In this document: positions 22,805 through 33,741 of the stretch, one piece after another | Numbering within the stretch: position 1 is the first letter of the stretch | Layout: each line of letters starts with the position of its first letter | Source of the DNA: Eucalyptus grandis | Taxonomy: Eukaryota > Streptophyta > Magnoliopsida > Myrtales > Myrtaceae | Direction of reading: 5' to 3' | Length of the DNA stretch: 64,000 nt | NCBI RefSeq assembly: GCF_016545825.1 | Contig: NC_052616.1 | Span: 372,001 to 436,000, forward strand | Notes under the pieces: model-generated | Databases searched by the model: none | Seen by the model: the letters and a program-made list of their open reading frames with translations, nothing else | Told to the model about the DNA's origin: nothing | Made by a program: the position numbers and the translations under genes

Positions 22805-24870
22805 AATTGCCCCGAAAGGAAAAGCAGAGGACGCACTTGCAAACATTCCAAGCGATCCTCGTGTGCCAGGACAAAATTTAATTGAAGGGAACGATGATGA
22901 CAGAATGTTCCTTGAATTTCAACCGAAAATGGGAGTGGCAGCAAAGGTGAAAGGAAATCGGATGGATTTGTTCAAATCCAAGGATCAGGAAAAAGTGTAT
23001 TTCAGGCTGTTGAAAAGAGGGGTGATAAACCCTAGAAGTGTCGATTTTGACTTCCTGGACGCTATCAACATGAACTTAAGAGAAAAGTTGAATTTGTTTC
23101 AACTTGAGAATTTTTTCTCGATTCTACTAACGGGTATGCTCATCTGATCGCTTATTTCTATTCAAATCTTAGCTTTCTGGATGCGAATAGAATTTCATTC
23201 AGTGTACGAGACCAAGTCTACGTGGTAGATGTGAATATATTGGCAGACATAGTTGGAGTTGAACGAGGACGTTATCTACCAATCAAAGTCTCACCTACTC
23301 GTACTACTCTGGAACTTGTCAAAGATAGGAACGCAGAGAAGAAAGTTACCTATTCGGGATGAATGCCATCAACATTGTGCTTCATAAGATTGTAATCAAC
23401 TTGTCTCGGACCGAAGTCTACGTCAAAGACTTCGTGTCTCTTTCGAAGCAAAGTTGATGTATGCGATCAACTCGGGACGAAAGTTCTCTCTCCCGCACAC
23501 TATTCTCTTCCATATGTACGTGAGCAATGTCAAAAGACAAAGGACAATTGCCTTATCCTGTCAGTGACCAAGATCTTCGAGACACATGAATATTGAACCG
23601 CCACAAACACTTTGTGTTCAACCGTGTGATAAGATGGTGGTAGGTTTGAAGATGTTAACGAAGATGCGTCTGCAAGAACTTTCCAAGGCAATGGAAAAAT
23701 TCAGAATGAAATCTCTAGTTCGATCCGCTTTAAAGAGAAAAGGAAAGGAGGCCATTGGTGCCCCATCGAAAAGAAGAAAAGAACTCTCATCCGGAGGATG
23801 AAGATGAAGAGGATGAAGATCCTACCATCCATGCACCGACAAGAACCGGACGTTCCGTGTCTCGGCCCGACAGATCTTCGAAGAAACAGAGAGAAGAAGA
23901 AGAGCAAACCAAGAGTAGAGAAGAAGAAGAGCAGAGAGAGAAGGAGAAAGAAGCTGAAGAAGAGAAAGAAAAGTCTGCTGCTGAATGGAGAGAAGGGAAA
24001 TCAAGAGCATGATCATCACTCTTCCCCTTTGGATGTCCTAGAGACAGGGGGAGTTGGCGAGCAAGAAAGGTCTACACCTCATGCAGCCGATAGTGAAGGT
24101 CCAAGACAATCTCCAGCAGACCCAGAAGAATTTCAGGCTTCTCAATTGCTCGAAGAAGAAGGTGATACGTCGACACCAAATCTGCAAGACTATACGAAGC
24201 GCCATCGTCTCCATTTACTCCATCCGAGAAAGCTCATGCCGCACACGAGACGGAAAATTCTGCAGATTTTCATCGCATCATGGATATTCTTACGGAAATG
24301 CGTGGTCGATATATGCTCGGATTGTGAAATTCAAACCATGAAGAATGCTGGACAAGCATCTTGATCACCCCGAGGACAAGATGAAAGACCTCGCTCTGCA
24401 ACTTCAAGCCAATGCCAAAGGAGAAGAGGTAGCTCATCTAAGGGAGGATTTGAAGAGGCTAGAAGGCTTAGTTCAGTCAATGGGAGATTTCCATATCGTG
24501 CGCATTCCCAAGCAGACATGACTCCTTTCTCACCCTTTTTAATGATGACAAAAGGGGAGAACCAATTTGAACCAAAACAATTCTAAAAACTTTGACTTTT
24601 GTGGTTGGTTATGTTTATTTTTGAGTATGACTTGAGAACTTGAACTTGGGTGTGATTTTAAATTTGATTGAATTGGATGTGGATTTTGATGCTTGACTGG
24701 TTACATTTATATCAAGTTTTGTTATATGGTATTACTCATGAAAGACTAACCAATTTTCTGTGGATGCAGAGTCTCGGTTGTTTTATTAATCTTTATGAGT
24801 TAGCCATATTGCTTGAAAAATGTTTTTGCAGGTCAAAGTTGTTCAAATCTACAAAAAGTTTTGTCACCAT

Positions 24871-24885
24871 CAAAAAGGGGGAGAT
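24871..24885 (+). other. polypurine tract of the copia element
   Basis: CAAAAAGGGGGAGAT lies immediately before the 3' LTR. It is the plus-strand priming site and matches the conserved Sirevirus form. A second similar site, GACAAAAGGGGAGAA, lies at about 24547. Confidence 0.9.
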
Positions 24886-25793
24886 TGTTGGAGAAATCTT
24901 TCCATAATATTTTGAAGGCGACAAAACATTTCTATCGTCTAGTACGGATATCGATAGTTTAAAGTCTCAAGACTTTGTAAACTCAAGACTCAAGACTCAA
25001 GACTCAAGACTCACGACTATTCTCACCGAGTTTTCTAATCCAGTGACGAAGGAAATCCAAAGCCGAAGTATATGGTTGAGGATTCGATCCTATCCTCTGG
25101 AAAAGATCCCTTGGTTGGATAATCATTTCGGATTCTTTGATTCTTATCTAAGATCAATTGAAGATCCAATGATCGACGAAACATTCTTGGAATGTTCTAT
25201 TCTTGGAAACCAAGATCCTGATTGTATGGGCGAACAGGATTGATGGGCTATCATCAAATTCCTTAAATAGCTCGAATGATCTTCTTAATTGATTCCGTCC
25301 AACGGGTAGATTGGAGGAATTCCTTTGGTAAGTGCCAACGGCTATAATGGCATAAAGGAGTATAAAAGGAAGACGCTCTAGTTGTTTTAAGTGTGTGATT
25401 GATAGGAAAATTCCAGAATCTGAAGAACCTTGATTGTTAGTCGATACAGTTCGAGCGAAATTGTATACACAGAGAGTGTTTATACTTGGTGATACCTTGA
25501 GCGAGTGTAGTAGATCATCTACATCGAGAAATCAAGGAAGATCAACACCGTAACATCTCTTTGTTCATAGTGGAATCCAGCCAATCGGCTGTCAGTGCAG
25601 AAGAGTGGACGTAGGCTTGCATCAAGCCGAACCACTATAAACCGCGTGTTCAATTCTCTCTTTCCCTTACTCAGTCTTACGATTGATTTTTTTATTATTG
25701 CAAATCCTTCATCTGTCTAAGTATTGTGCAATCTTCAAGAAAACTTTTATAAACCTATTCACCCCCCTCTAGGTACTTGTACTAGCAATATCA
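24886..25793 (+). repeat. 3' LTR of the copia element
   Basis: 908 bp, aligned along its whole length to the 5' LTR. By eye there are about 18-20 substitutions plus several short indels. Most substitutions cluster in the first 180 bases and near 25280. Confidence 0.95.
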
Positions 25794-25798
25794 GAACG
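25794..25798. repeat. right 5-bp target-site duplication of the copia element
   Basis: GAACG, identical to 15182-15186 and part of the chloroplast psaA sequence. Confidence 0.93.
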
Positions 25799-27571
25799 CC
25801 CATGTTGTGGCAATTCCACCCAAAAGGTAATGGGTTACTCCTACAACACGTCCTTGTACAATGCTCAAGGCTCTAGATTGAGTAGCAGGAGTAACTTTTA
25901 ATTTATTATGAGCCAAAACGATGGATTCAATAAGTTCTTGCCAATAACCACGCTCGCTAAATAGAAACATTAAACTAAAAGCCCATACAAAATGAGCACC
26001 TAGAGAAAAAAAAAAAGGCCATTTGCAGATAATGAAGAAACATAAGACTAAATTACTTGGGATGCCTGTGCCTATAAGAAATCGCGGAGCCACCCATTAA
26101 TAGTGATGGAACTCTGCGCAAAGTTTCCTCCCGTGATATGAGTTACCATTCCTTGATCACTTATACTACCCTAAACATCTGATTGCATTTTCCAACTGAA
26201 ATGAAATATGACTACCGAAATTGCATTGTACATCCTTAATAGGCCTAAGAAGACATGATCCCAAGCGGATACTTGACATGTCCCTCCTCTTCCAGGTCCA
26301 TCACAAGGGAAACGAAAAGCAAGATTTGCTTTATCCGGTATCAAACGAGAGCTACGGGCAAATAGAACACCTTTCAGGAGTATTGATACCGTTACGTGAA
26401 TCGTAAATGCATGAATGTGATGTAACAAAAAATCTGTGATTCCTAATGGAATAGGTAATAAAGCAACCCTGCCACCTACTGCCACTAAATCACCACCTCC
26501 CAAGTCAAGCGGGTGCTTCTTTGTTGCACCGTGGGCGGTTGCGACGGGCGCCAAAGCATGGGTGTTTTGTATCCATTGAGCAAAGACAGGTTGTAATTGT
26601 ATAGCGATATCAGAAAACATATCTTGGGATCGCCCTAAAGCGCTCATGGTATCATTATGAATATATAAACCAAAAATGTGAAAGCCTAGAAATATACATA
26701 CCCAGTTGAGATGTGATATGATTGCATCACGATGCCTAAAGACACGATCTAATAGATTGTTGTATCGAGTAGTTGGATCATAATCTCTTACCATAAAAAT
26801 AGCTGCATGTGTGGCAACACCAATTATGAGAAATTTGCCAATCCACATGTGATGTGTGAACAATGACAGTTGTGTACCATAGTCAGTAGCTAGATATGGA
26901 TAAGGGGGCATGGAATACATATGTTGAGCTACAACAATGGTTAAAGAGCCTAACATAGCTAGGTTAAGAGATAATTGAGCATGCCATGACATTGTTAGGA
27001 TCTCGTATAGGCCTTTATGGCCCTGGCCTGTAAATGGACTTTTATGAGCCTCTAAAATATCTTTTATGCCATGACCAATGCCCCAGTTGGTCCTATACAT
27101 GTGACCTGCTATCAAGAAAAGAATTGCAATAGCTAAATGATAATGAGTAATATCAGTCAGCCATAGACCCCTAGTTACTAGATCTAATCCACCATGAAAA
27201 GTAAGAAATTCCGCATATTTTGACCAATTCAAGGTAAAAAATGGGGTTGCTCCCTCAGCAAAACTGGGATAAAGTTAAGCCAAAAGATCCCGATCCAAGA
27301 TAAATTCATGAGGAAGTGGGATCTCTTTAGGATCTACTCCGGCGCTTAGAATTGGTTAATTGGTAAAGATACATGTACTTGATGCCCCACCAAGAAAGAG
27401 ACCCAAGTCCTAGTAGCCCTGTTAAATGGTGATTCAACATAGATTCTACATCTTGGAACCAAGCCAATTTTGAAGCAACTTTGTGATAATGGAACCAACC
27501 AGCAAAAAGCATTAAGGCTGCAAAGAATAATGCACCAATTGCGGTACAGTAGAGTTGTAATTCACTAGTTA

Positions 27572-27925
<354 letters not shown>

Positions 27926-28775
27926 TTAGCTATTGTTCTTGAGAAATGACCCGGTTTGGCCCATTCCTCGAAAGAAGTTTTTATGAGATCCCTATCTACC
28001 AAAATTTTGACTTCTGGTTTCGGCGAACGAATAATCATTGAGTCCTCTTTCCAGACAACACATACAAAGAAACCCGCCAATAGTCAAGTAATTAATGAAT
28101 CTATGGGAGATGTTTAGAATTAGTTTCTTTTTCTTTCTTCTATCTCCCATCTATTTTATTTAGTTATTCACTAGAGCAATTATGATCTAGAAGTCGACCC
28201 GGGGCAAGTGTTCGGATCTATTATGACATAGCCATGAGGTGCGCAACGGACCTTTTTAATCTTCTACAACCTTTTCCGGGCTTTAAATTGATGCAAAAAA
28301 CATTTTTTGTGCAACCTAGTGTAAGTGTATTTACTAAAATCTATTTATTAATATCTCAATTCAAATTTTCTAGACATCGCTACTTTATGTCTTACATTAG
28401 AGAGAACACATATATATTAATTATTATTTTAATTATTTATATTAATATATTAATTATTATTCTATATTCTATTCTAAATTCCATGAACAGGTATTGGTCA
28501 TTTCATTACTAATGAAATATTCCAGTATCTATATTTAATTATTTGGAAGTTCGTTTTAATAGCAAAAAAAGAAATATATATTCTCTACTTTATATGCGTA
28601 TCCTTTATACCCGTGAAATACCAAACGAAATAGAAATGATCTTAGAGAAGATATAATGAAATTCTTGGATTGATTTTACCAAATAAATTATCCCTTTTAT
28701 TTGACTGCTAAAGCTAACAAACAATTCAATATAAAAAAATAGAATTTGAAAATAATAAATAAAAAAAGAGTGCTC

Positions 28776-30734
28776 TTATTCAAAACGTCTCATGATCTTC
28801 AACCAATTCTGCGCTTCAATATAATTACCAGGAGTAAGCGTTATAGCTTGTTTCCAATACCCAGCGGCTTGATCGAACCAAGCCTCCGCAATTTCAGAAT
28901 CCCCCTGTCGAATGGCCTGTTCTCCCCGATCGGAATAGGTGGGTCAATTCCTTCCCTTAGAACCGTACTTGAGAGTTTCCTACCTCATACGGCTCATTGT
29001 TCAATTCTTGTGGTGTCCCATTTTTTTTTCTCAGGTTAACCAAAAGCAAAAGAGGTTAATTCCATGAGTTTTAAACTTGAATTTTTATTAATAATAAAAA
29101 AGAATCCGTTTTTTTTCTTTTTTTAGTTTTATCTTTTCTCCCATCTTCAGAAGAATAAAGCTTAGGCATTTCCACTATTGCTAGAATTTTCTCAAAGGTT
29201 ACTATCTCGGTTTCATAGAGAAATTGATATAGAATCTTCGAAAAAGTCTTTTCTTCATAATAAAGAAAAGACTTGTTATATTTGGGATTTGATGCTACAT
29301 CGCTGCTCAATACCTTAGGGGATCGACTTTATAGCATAAATGGATTCATAACATTTATCTTCTATCATGACATAAGTAAGTAAGCAGTTCTTATTGTATC
29401 GGCCCAAAACCTCACTAATTGATCTTTACGGTGCTTTCTCTATCAATTAGATCCTTTATCCATAGAGTAAAGTATCTAGGCATGTATATTTCTTCATATT
29501 TTGACTTTTATGAAGTTCCTTTCTTTGCTACAGCTGATAAAAATCGTTTTTTGGACAATGCATATGTAGAAAGCCTATTTTTTTCTAGTAATTTTTTCTA
29601 GTATTTACTAGTGGATTCACTCTTTTCTCTTTCCTTTTTTCTTTCTATAGTGGAGATAGTCGCACGTAATGACAGATCACAGCCATATTATTTAAAGCTT
29701 GTGGTAAAAATGGGTTTCATTCTAGTGCCCAAAAATAATATTCCAAAGCTTTCATATGTTCTCCGTTACTTGTGTGGACAAGGCCTATGTTATAGAGTAT
29801 ATAGCTTCGATCATAGGGATCAATTTCTAGTCGCATAGCTTCATAATAATTCTATAAAGCTTCCGCATAATTTCCTTCAGATTGAGCCAACATCCGTTAT
29901 GGTCGTTGTTCGATTCAAAGAATCTCTGTTCCAGAACCATACGTGAGATTTTCACTTCATACAGCTCCTCCCTTATGTGCATAATGAGAATAATACATGG
30001 GATCAAAAAAGATTGAAATATTCTCATTATTGACTCAGCGTGGCTAGTGTTTTTACAAGAAATCTCTAGCTAACCTTCCTGCAAAGATCTTTTTTACCAT
30101 CAAATGGGTTGAGACTGGATAAAAAAAATGGTAACTTCAACAATTTCTTTGTCCCCCATGCCCCTTAAATTCCAGGAATTCGTCACTTCAACAGTCTTTG
30201 ATGGTTATACGGGTATCCAAAATACAAACGAGATGGATGTTTGTTGGCTCAACCATTCTTCTTAGTTCCGGTCTCGATAAGGAAGGAGTACAATTGTTAA
30301 CATAACAAAGTTTTCGTGTTGTTGATTTCTAGACGTAGTGCTTCTTCTCATATGCCGCCTATGGGTACTAATGGATTAGGGTTGACTCCACCATACATAA
30401 CCCGTAGGTGTAACCTTTCGCTCAATACTAGAATCGACAATTGAAGATATGAGGCTGCATTAATCGGGGATACACGAAAGAAGGAATTGTTCTTTTTTAC
30501 AAATTTCACCTTCAAAAAGTGTAGATTTTTTGCAATAACCTTTTTTTCTTTCTATCCCGAATCATGTGTCTTTCTTCTAAGACTGAAAGAAAAGCGGTAA
30601 ATAAAATAGAAAAAGATACTTAAAAAAAAAAAAAAGAATAATCAAATCGCACCATCTCTGTAATAGGTAAATGCCTCTTTTTCTCCTGAAGTTGTCGGAA
30701 TTATTCGTAATAAGATATTGGCTACAATTGAAAA
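28776..30734 (-). pseudogene. ycf3: ycf3 pseudogene (photosystem I assembly factor), chloroplast-derived
   Basis: Ycf3 (Pafl) is a TPR protein needed for photosystem I assembly in plastids. Exon 3 is at about 28776-28928 (the TAA stop, then [17 protein letters not shown] sequence read upward), exon 2 at about 29666-29900 and exon 1 at about 30654-30734. The intron 1 and intron 2 donor ends carry the group II GTGCG signature (as CGCAC on the plus strand at 29661 and near 30649). Exon 1 loses similarity before its ATG, so the start codon region is missing or too diverged. Substitutions and small indels occur throughout. A nuclear copy with group II introns cannot be spliced. Confidence 0.88.
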
Positions 30735-33700
30735 TGTTTAAAAATGAATTGACAAAAATATAATAGATTTAGGATTTTTTGAACAATTTTCACCCCTTAT
30801 CCATGAACCTTAAGACTGGTCGAGAGAAAAGATCATATCATCTCATTTTCTGTCAATAAAAACTTATTTTCCCACCTCATCTGGGTCTCGATCTTGTAGC
30901 ATTTAGTTTGTGCTATTGTTTTTTTTTTTCAATGGTGCCAATATTCACTGAAAAGCAAATTTATGTCAGTAAAAAACAAGAGAATCTAATCTTAATCGCA
31001 AGACATGCGAATAACGACAGAACATGAAAAGGTAAAATGACGAATCTAATGAGGAAGGTTCTCTTCCGATGAAAGTTACATACATTCACGTTCGCCCACG
31101 ATGCTTAAAAGTTCAAGGGCAGATCATCTCCTCGACTCCTTGAAAGTGAGTCCTCCCATGCAAAGCATCTTGCTCTAATGAGCATCCATTTTTTTATTCC
31201 CATGAACGTTGGAGAACAGCACCATGTTGTCATAAAATGGAATACTCATTTGAGCAAGATGCCTTCCACCGGAAAGAACAGAACAGCACCGCCGCAAAAA
31301 GCAAACAAGAAGGTATGACAGTGCAGATGATGAGAATGATGTGATATTGATGGACAGAGGAATCTCTTCTGCGTTTTATAAGCATGGTTCTCTCATCTGC
31401 CGAATGTGGAAAAGAAAAGTAGAACGTTTGAGAGGTGGTTGCAACAGCCTAATCTTTCCTTGTTTTTTGCGCAAAATGGTATGGTTGAAAGTATAGTAAG
31501 CCAAGCGGGCTTCTCATCACCACTCCCTTTTTTTATTCTCTTATCTTAGACCAAAGTGGGTTTGGCTGTTAGCTGAAGTCTTGAGTCTTCTTCATTAGTC
31601 CTCGCAGTCCATTTTTGAAAATGCATGCCACGGGCCTCGTTCACCACCGACTTTCATGACTGTACTTCTCTAGATGTCTGTACTAGAGTCTGTACTAGAG
31701 TCTGTACTAGATGCCCTCATGTACTGAGGTACTTCGCTGAAGCCACCTCGTATTTTTCTTGTCTGGAGGTTTATATTAGCTTTTAAAGCAATGGTTTTTT
31801 GCCATGGGAGCTCTCTCTCTCTCTCCCCAATCTGTGACGTTGAATCGCCTCGAGGGGAATCGTGTGGAGCCGCTTCACTGCGACTGCATTATGCAATCGG
31901 TTTAAAAAGATGTGAGTGCCTTTTTCAGTAGATATATGTAGGTATATGTATATATGGTGCCATCGTTTTGCCAGATTCACCATTTAACTTCATCTTCTAG
32001 GTTTGACCTCCTTCCCTTCCTTCCACCATGCTACAGTTTTGGCACTGTAAAACTGTTAACCAACTTTCAAAGGACCCTTTGTCATCAGCTGATATTCTTG
32101 CTTGTGGGACTTCCCTTACGATTACTAATCAACAGGTCCTTGGGAAATTAGTGGTGGTTTACTTTATACAGTGCTACGTATAACTTGCCAGCTGATGAAC
32201 TCTGGGGAACTTCCTTATCGATTTCGACTTCTTTAACACGCCTCACAATGCACCTAACTGATGGTCCCGAGTCATTCACGCCATTCTTTTCCCTCGATCT
32301 CTTCAATCAAACAATTTTCTATCTTAACTAGGACTGTTCTAGAGAGAATCTTCTCATTCGGTGGAGCTAAGTCAGACTCATTCAATCAGAGCCAATCTTT
32401 TTATATGGAAACTAAGATAGATGACCCACGTAACGCGCGGATATTACCCGGTAGAAGACCCGTCTGAGATCAATCTCGCTATGACAACTCCTCGTAAGTC
32501 TATATTCTACTATCCTCGTCTGTCAAAACACTTTCCAGGAAAAGACAGACATCTGAGTCATACAAGGCATATTTCCTGCTCCGTCCATCTCTGTCCCGCG
32601 CGCGCGCGCGTTAATAACGGCAAAGCATCATGCAATAACCCGATAACCGCGCGGCTAGGTTCATTAACAGTGATATCGAACTCCTTCCTCTACTTGCTTG
32701 GACTTTCCCATCTTTTCAATATTCTTCTCACTTTAGATTAGACTAAAATGTGTCCTACTCTTAGAGCCGGCACATATATTCATGGTTTTATCCGGACTAA
32801 ATTATTCCTCCGGTCGGAGGACGTGGGGAAATTTCTTGTAGGATGTATAGATGTCTAATCTGGCCTAGTAGGTCAACTTCATCTCTCGAAAAATTGTAAA
32901 TATTGGACTTTGATCATAATCCTGTTTGTTATCCATGTCCAATTTGATTTGAAATGCCAAATCTTTTTTTTTTTATATCCAAAATCCCAAGTGCTTCTTT
33001 GTGTTAGTTCATTTTCGACATCTTTTAACTGGTCATTGTTTCAAATCAATTAAAAAAAAAAAAGTTCAAAAGGACCGTATTAAAGAAACCAAGAGCATTC
33101 GAAGCACCGACAGTACCATGAGCATAATTGACAACTAAGCTACCGAAGACTTTTAGTGACTTCACCACATAGAGTTAACGTTAATGAAAAAGAAATAATT
33201 AGGGTCACCTCCCGAGGCCTATTATTAGATGAAATAATATTTAGAAATGCAAGTGCCGTTGGAAGTGACATTGCCGGCTTAATAAAATGAGTTACGTGAT
33301 AGATGCTATCTTAGCTTTGACATCATGAATGGCTTGGTTAGGTAAGGGGTGGTTGGATTGTCATCTGGATCGTCTAATTTTTTGCATCTCATGCATGGCA
33401 TGATGTTTAATTGACTTCATTTGGATGCCGTCGAATTAGATGTGCAAACTACAGAAATGTACATTATTTGGTGAAGATCCTCGTTCATTTCCAGTCTGGA
33501 GTCTCAAATATCGACATTGGACATATGACATCACATTATTTCATGAATCGACATTGGACATGAAACATCGCATTAGCTAGGAACTAGGAAATGATTAAGA
33601 GAACAGTTTTATTCCTGAACATCGCTTCTTTGCACTTTTATTTCATCCACTCAAAGAGAAGAACAAAACCAACGTATTACACACTTGATGCCGAATAATT

Positions 33701-33741
33701 ATTGAGTGAAAACAGAACAGTTAAGCACAAAAGCAAAAGCT
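30735..33741. other. intergenic sequence between the NUPT and the laccase gene
   Basis: No gene was recognised. It holds a 15-base tandem repeat (TGTACTAGAGTC, about three copies, 31678-31712), a short CT run at 31808-31825, a (CG)n run at 32598-32610, and AT-rich DNA near 33600. The laccase 3' untranslated region should lie just below 33742. Confidence 0.45.

Larger units (their letters stand above)
21362..24519 (+). pseudogene. Sirevirus-type envelope-like/extra ORF, interrupted by a solo LTR
   Basis: After pol lies a basic amino-terminal segment (MSSSRKSSRIARWDHKEW) and, past the solo LTR, a block of the kind labelled putative plant transposon protein in copia elements (NPRSVDFDFLDAIN; RDQVYVVDVNILADIVGVER). 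A strongly charged Glu/Lys coiled-coil-like segment is near 23880-24000. Later frames run to about 24519. Function of this ORF in Sireviruses is unknown; a membrane or envelope role has been proposed for some. Several frameshifts and stops add to the solo LTR, so nothing is expressed intact. Confidence 0.65.
15187..25793 (+). mobile_element. Sirevirus-like Ty1/copia LTR retrotransposon, 10.6 kb, inserted in chloroplast-derived psaA
   Basis: The element has LTRs of 904 and 908 bp starting TGTTGG and ending TATCA, flanked by GAACG duplications. It has an initiator-Met primer-binding site, gag, pol in copia order (protease, integrase, reverse transcriptase, RNase H), a long extra region after pol with an envelope-like ORF, and a CAAAAAGGGGGAGATTG polypurine tract. 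The extra ORF and this polypurine tract are hallmarks of the Sirevirus (SIRE/Maximus) lineage. About 1.1 kb of the extra region is a solo LTR of another family. All coding regions are broken. The LTRs look roughly 97-98 percent alike by eye, so insertion is fairly recent. Confidence 0.93.

Noticed and set aside
26171..27232. Long open frame that could be called a functional psaA gene
   Set aside because: It covers only the middle of PsaA, is flanked by frameshifts and a retrotransposon, and lies in a nuclear context.
32421..32741. 106-codon open frame
   Set aside because: No recognisable domain, spans a (CG)n run, no splice or transcript signals.
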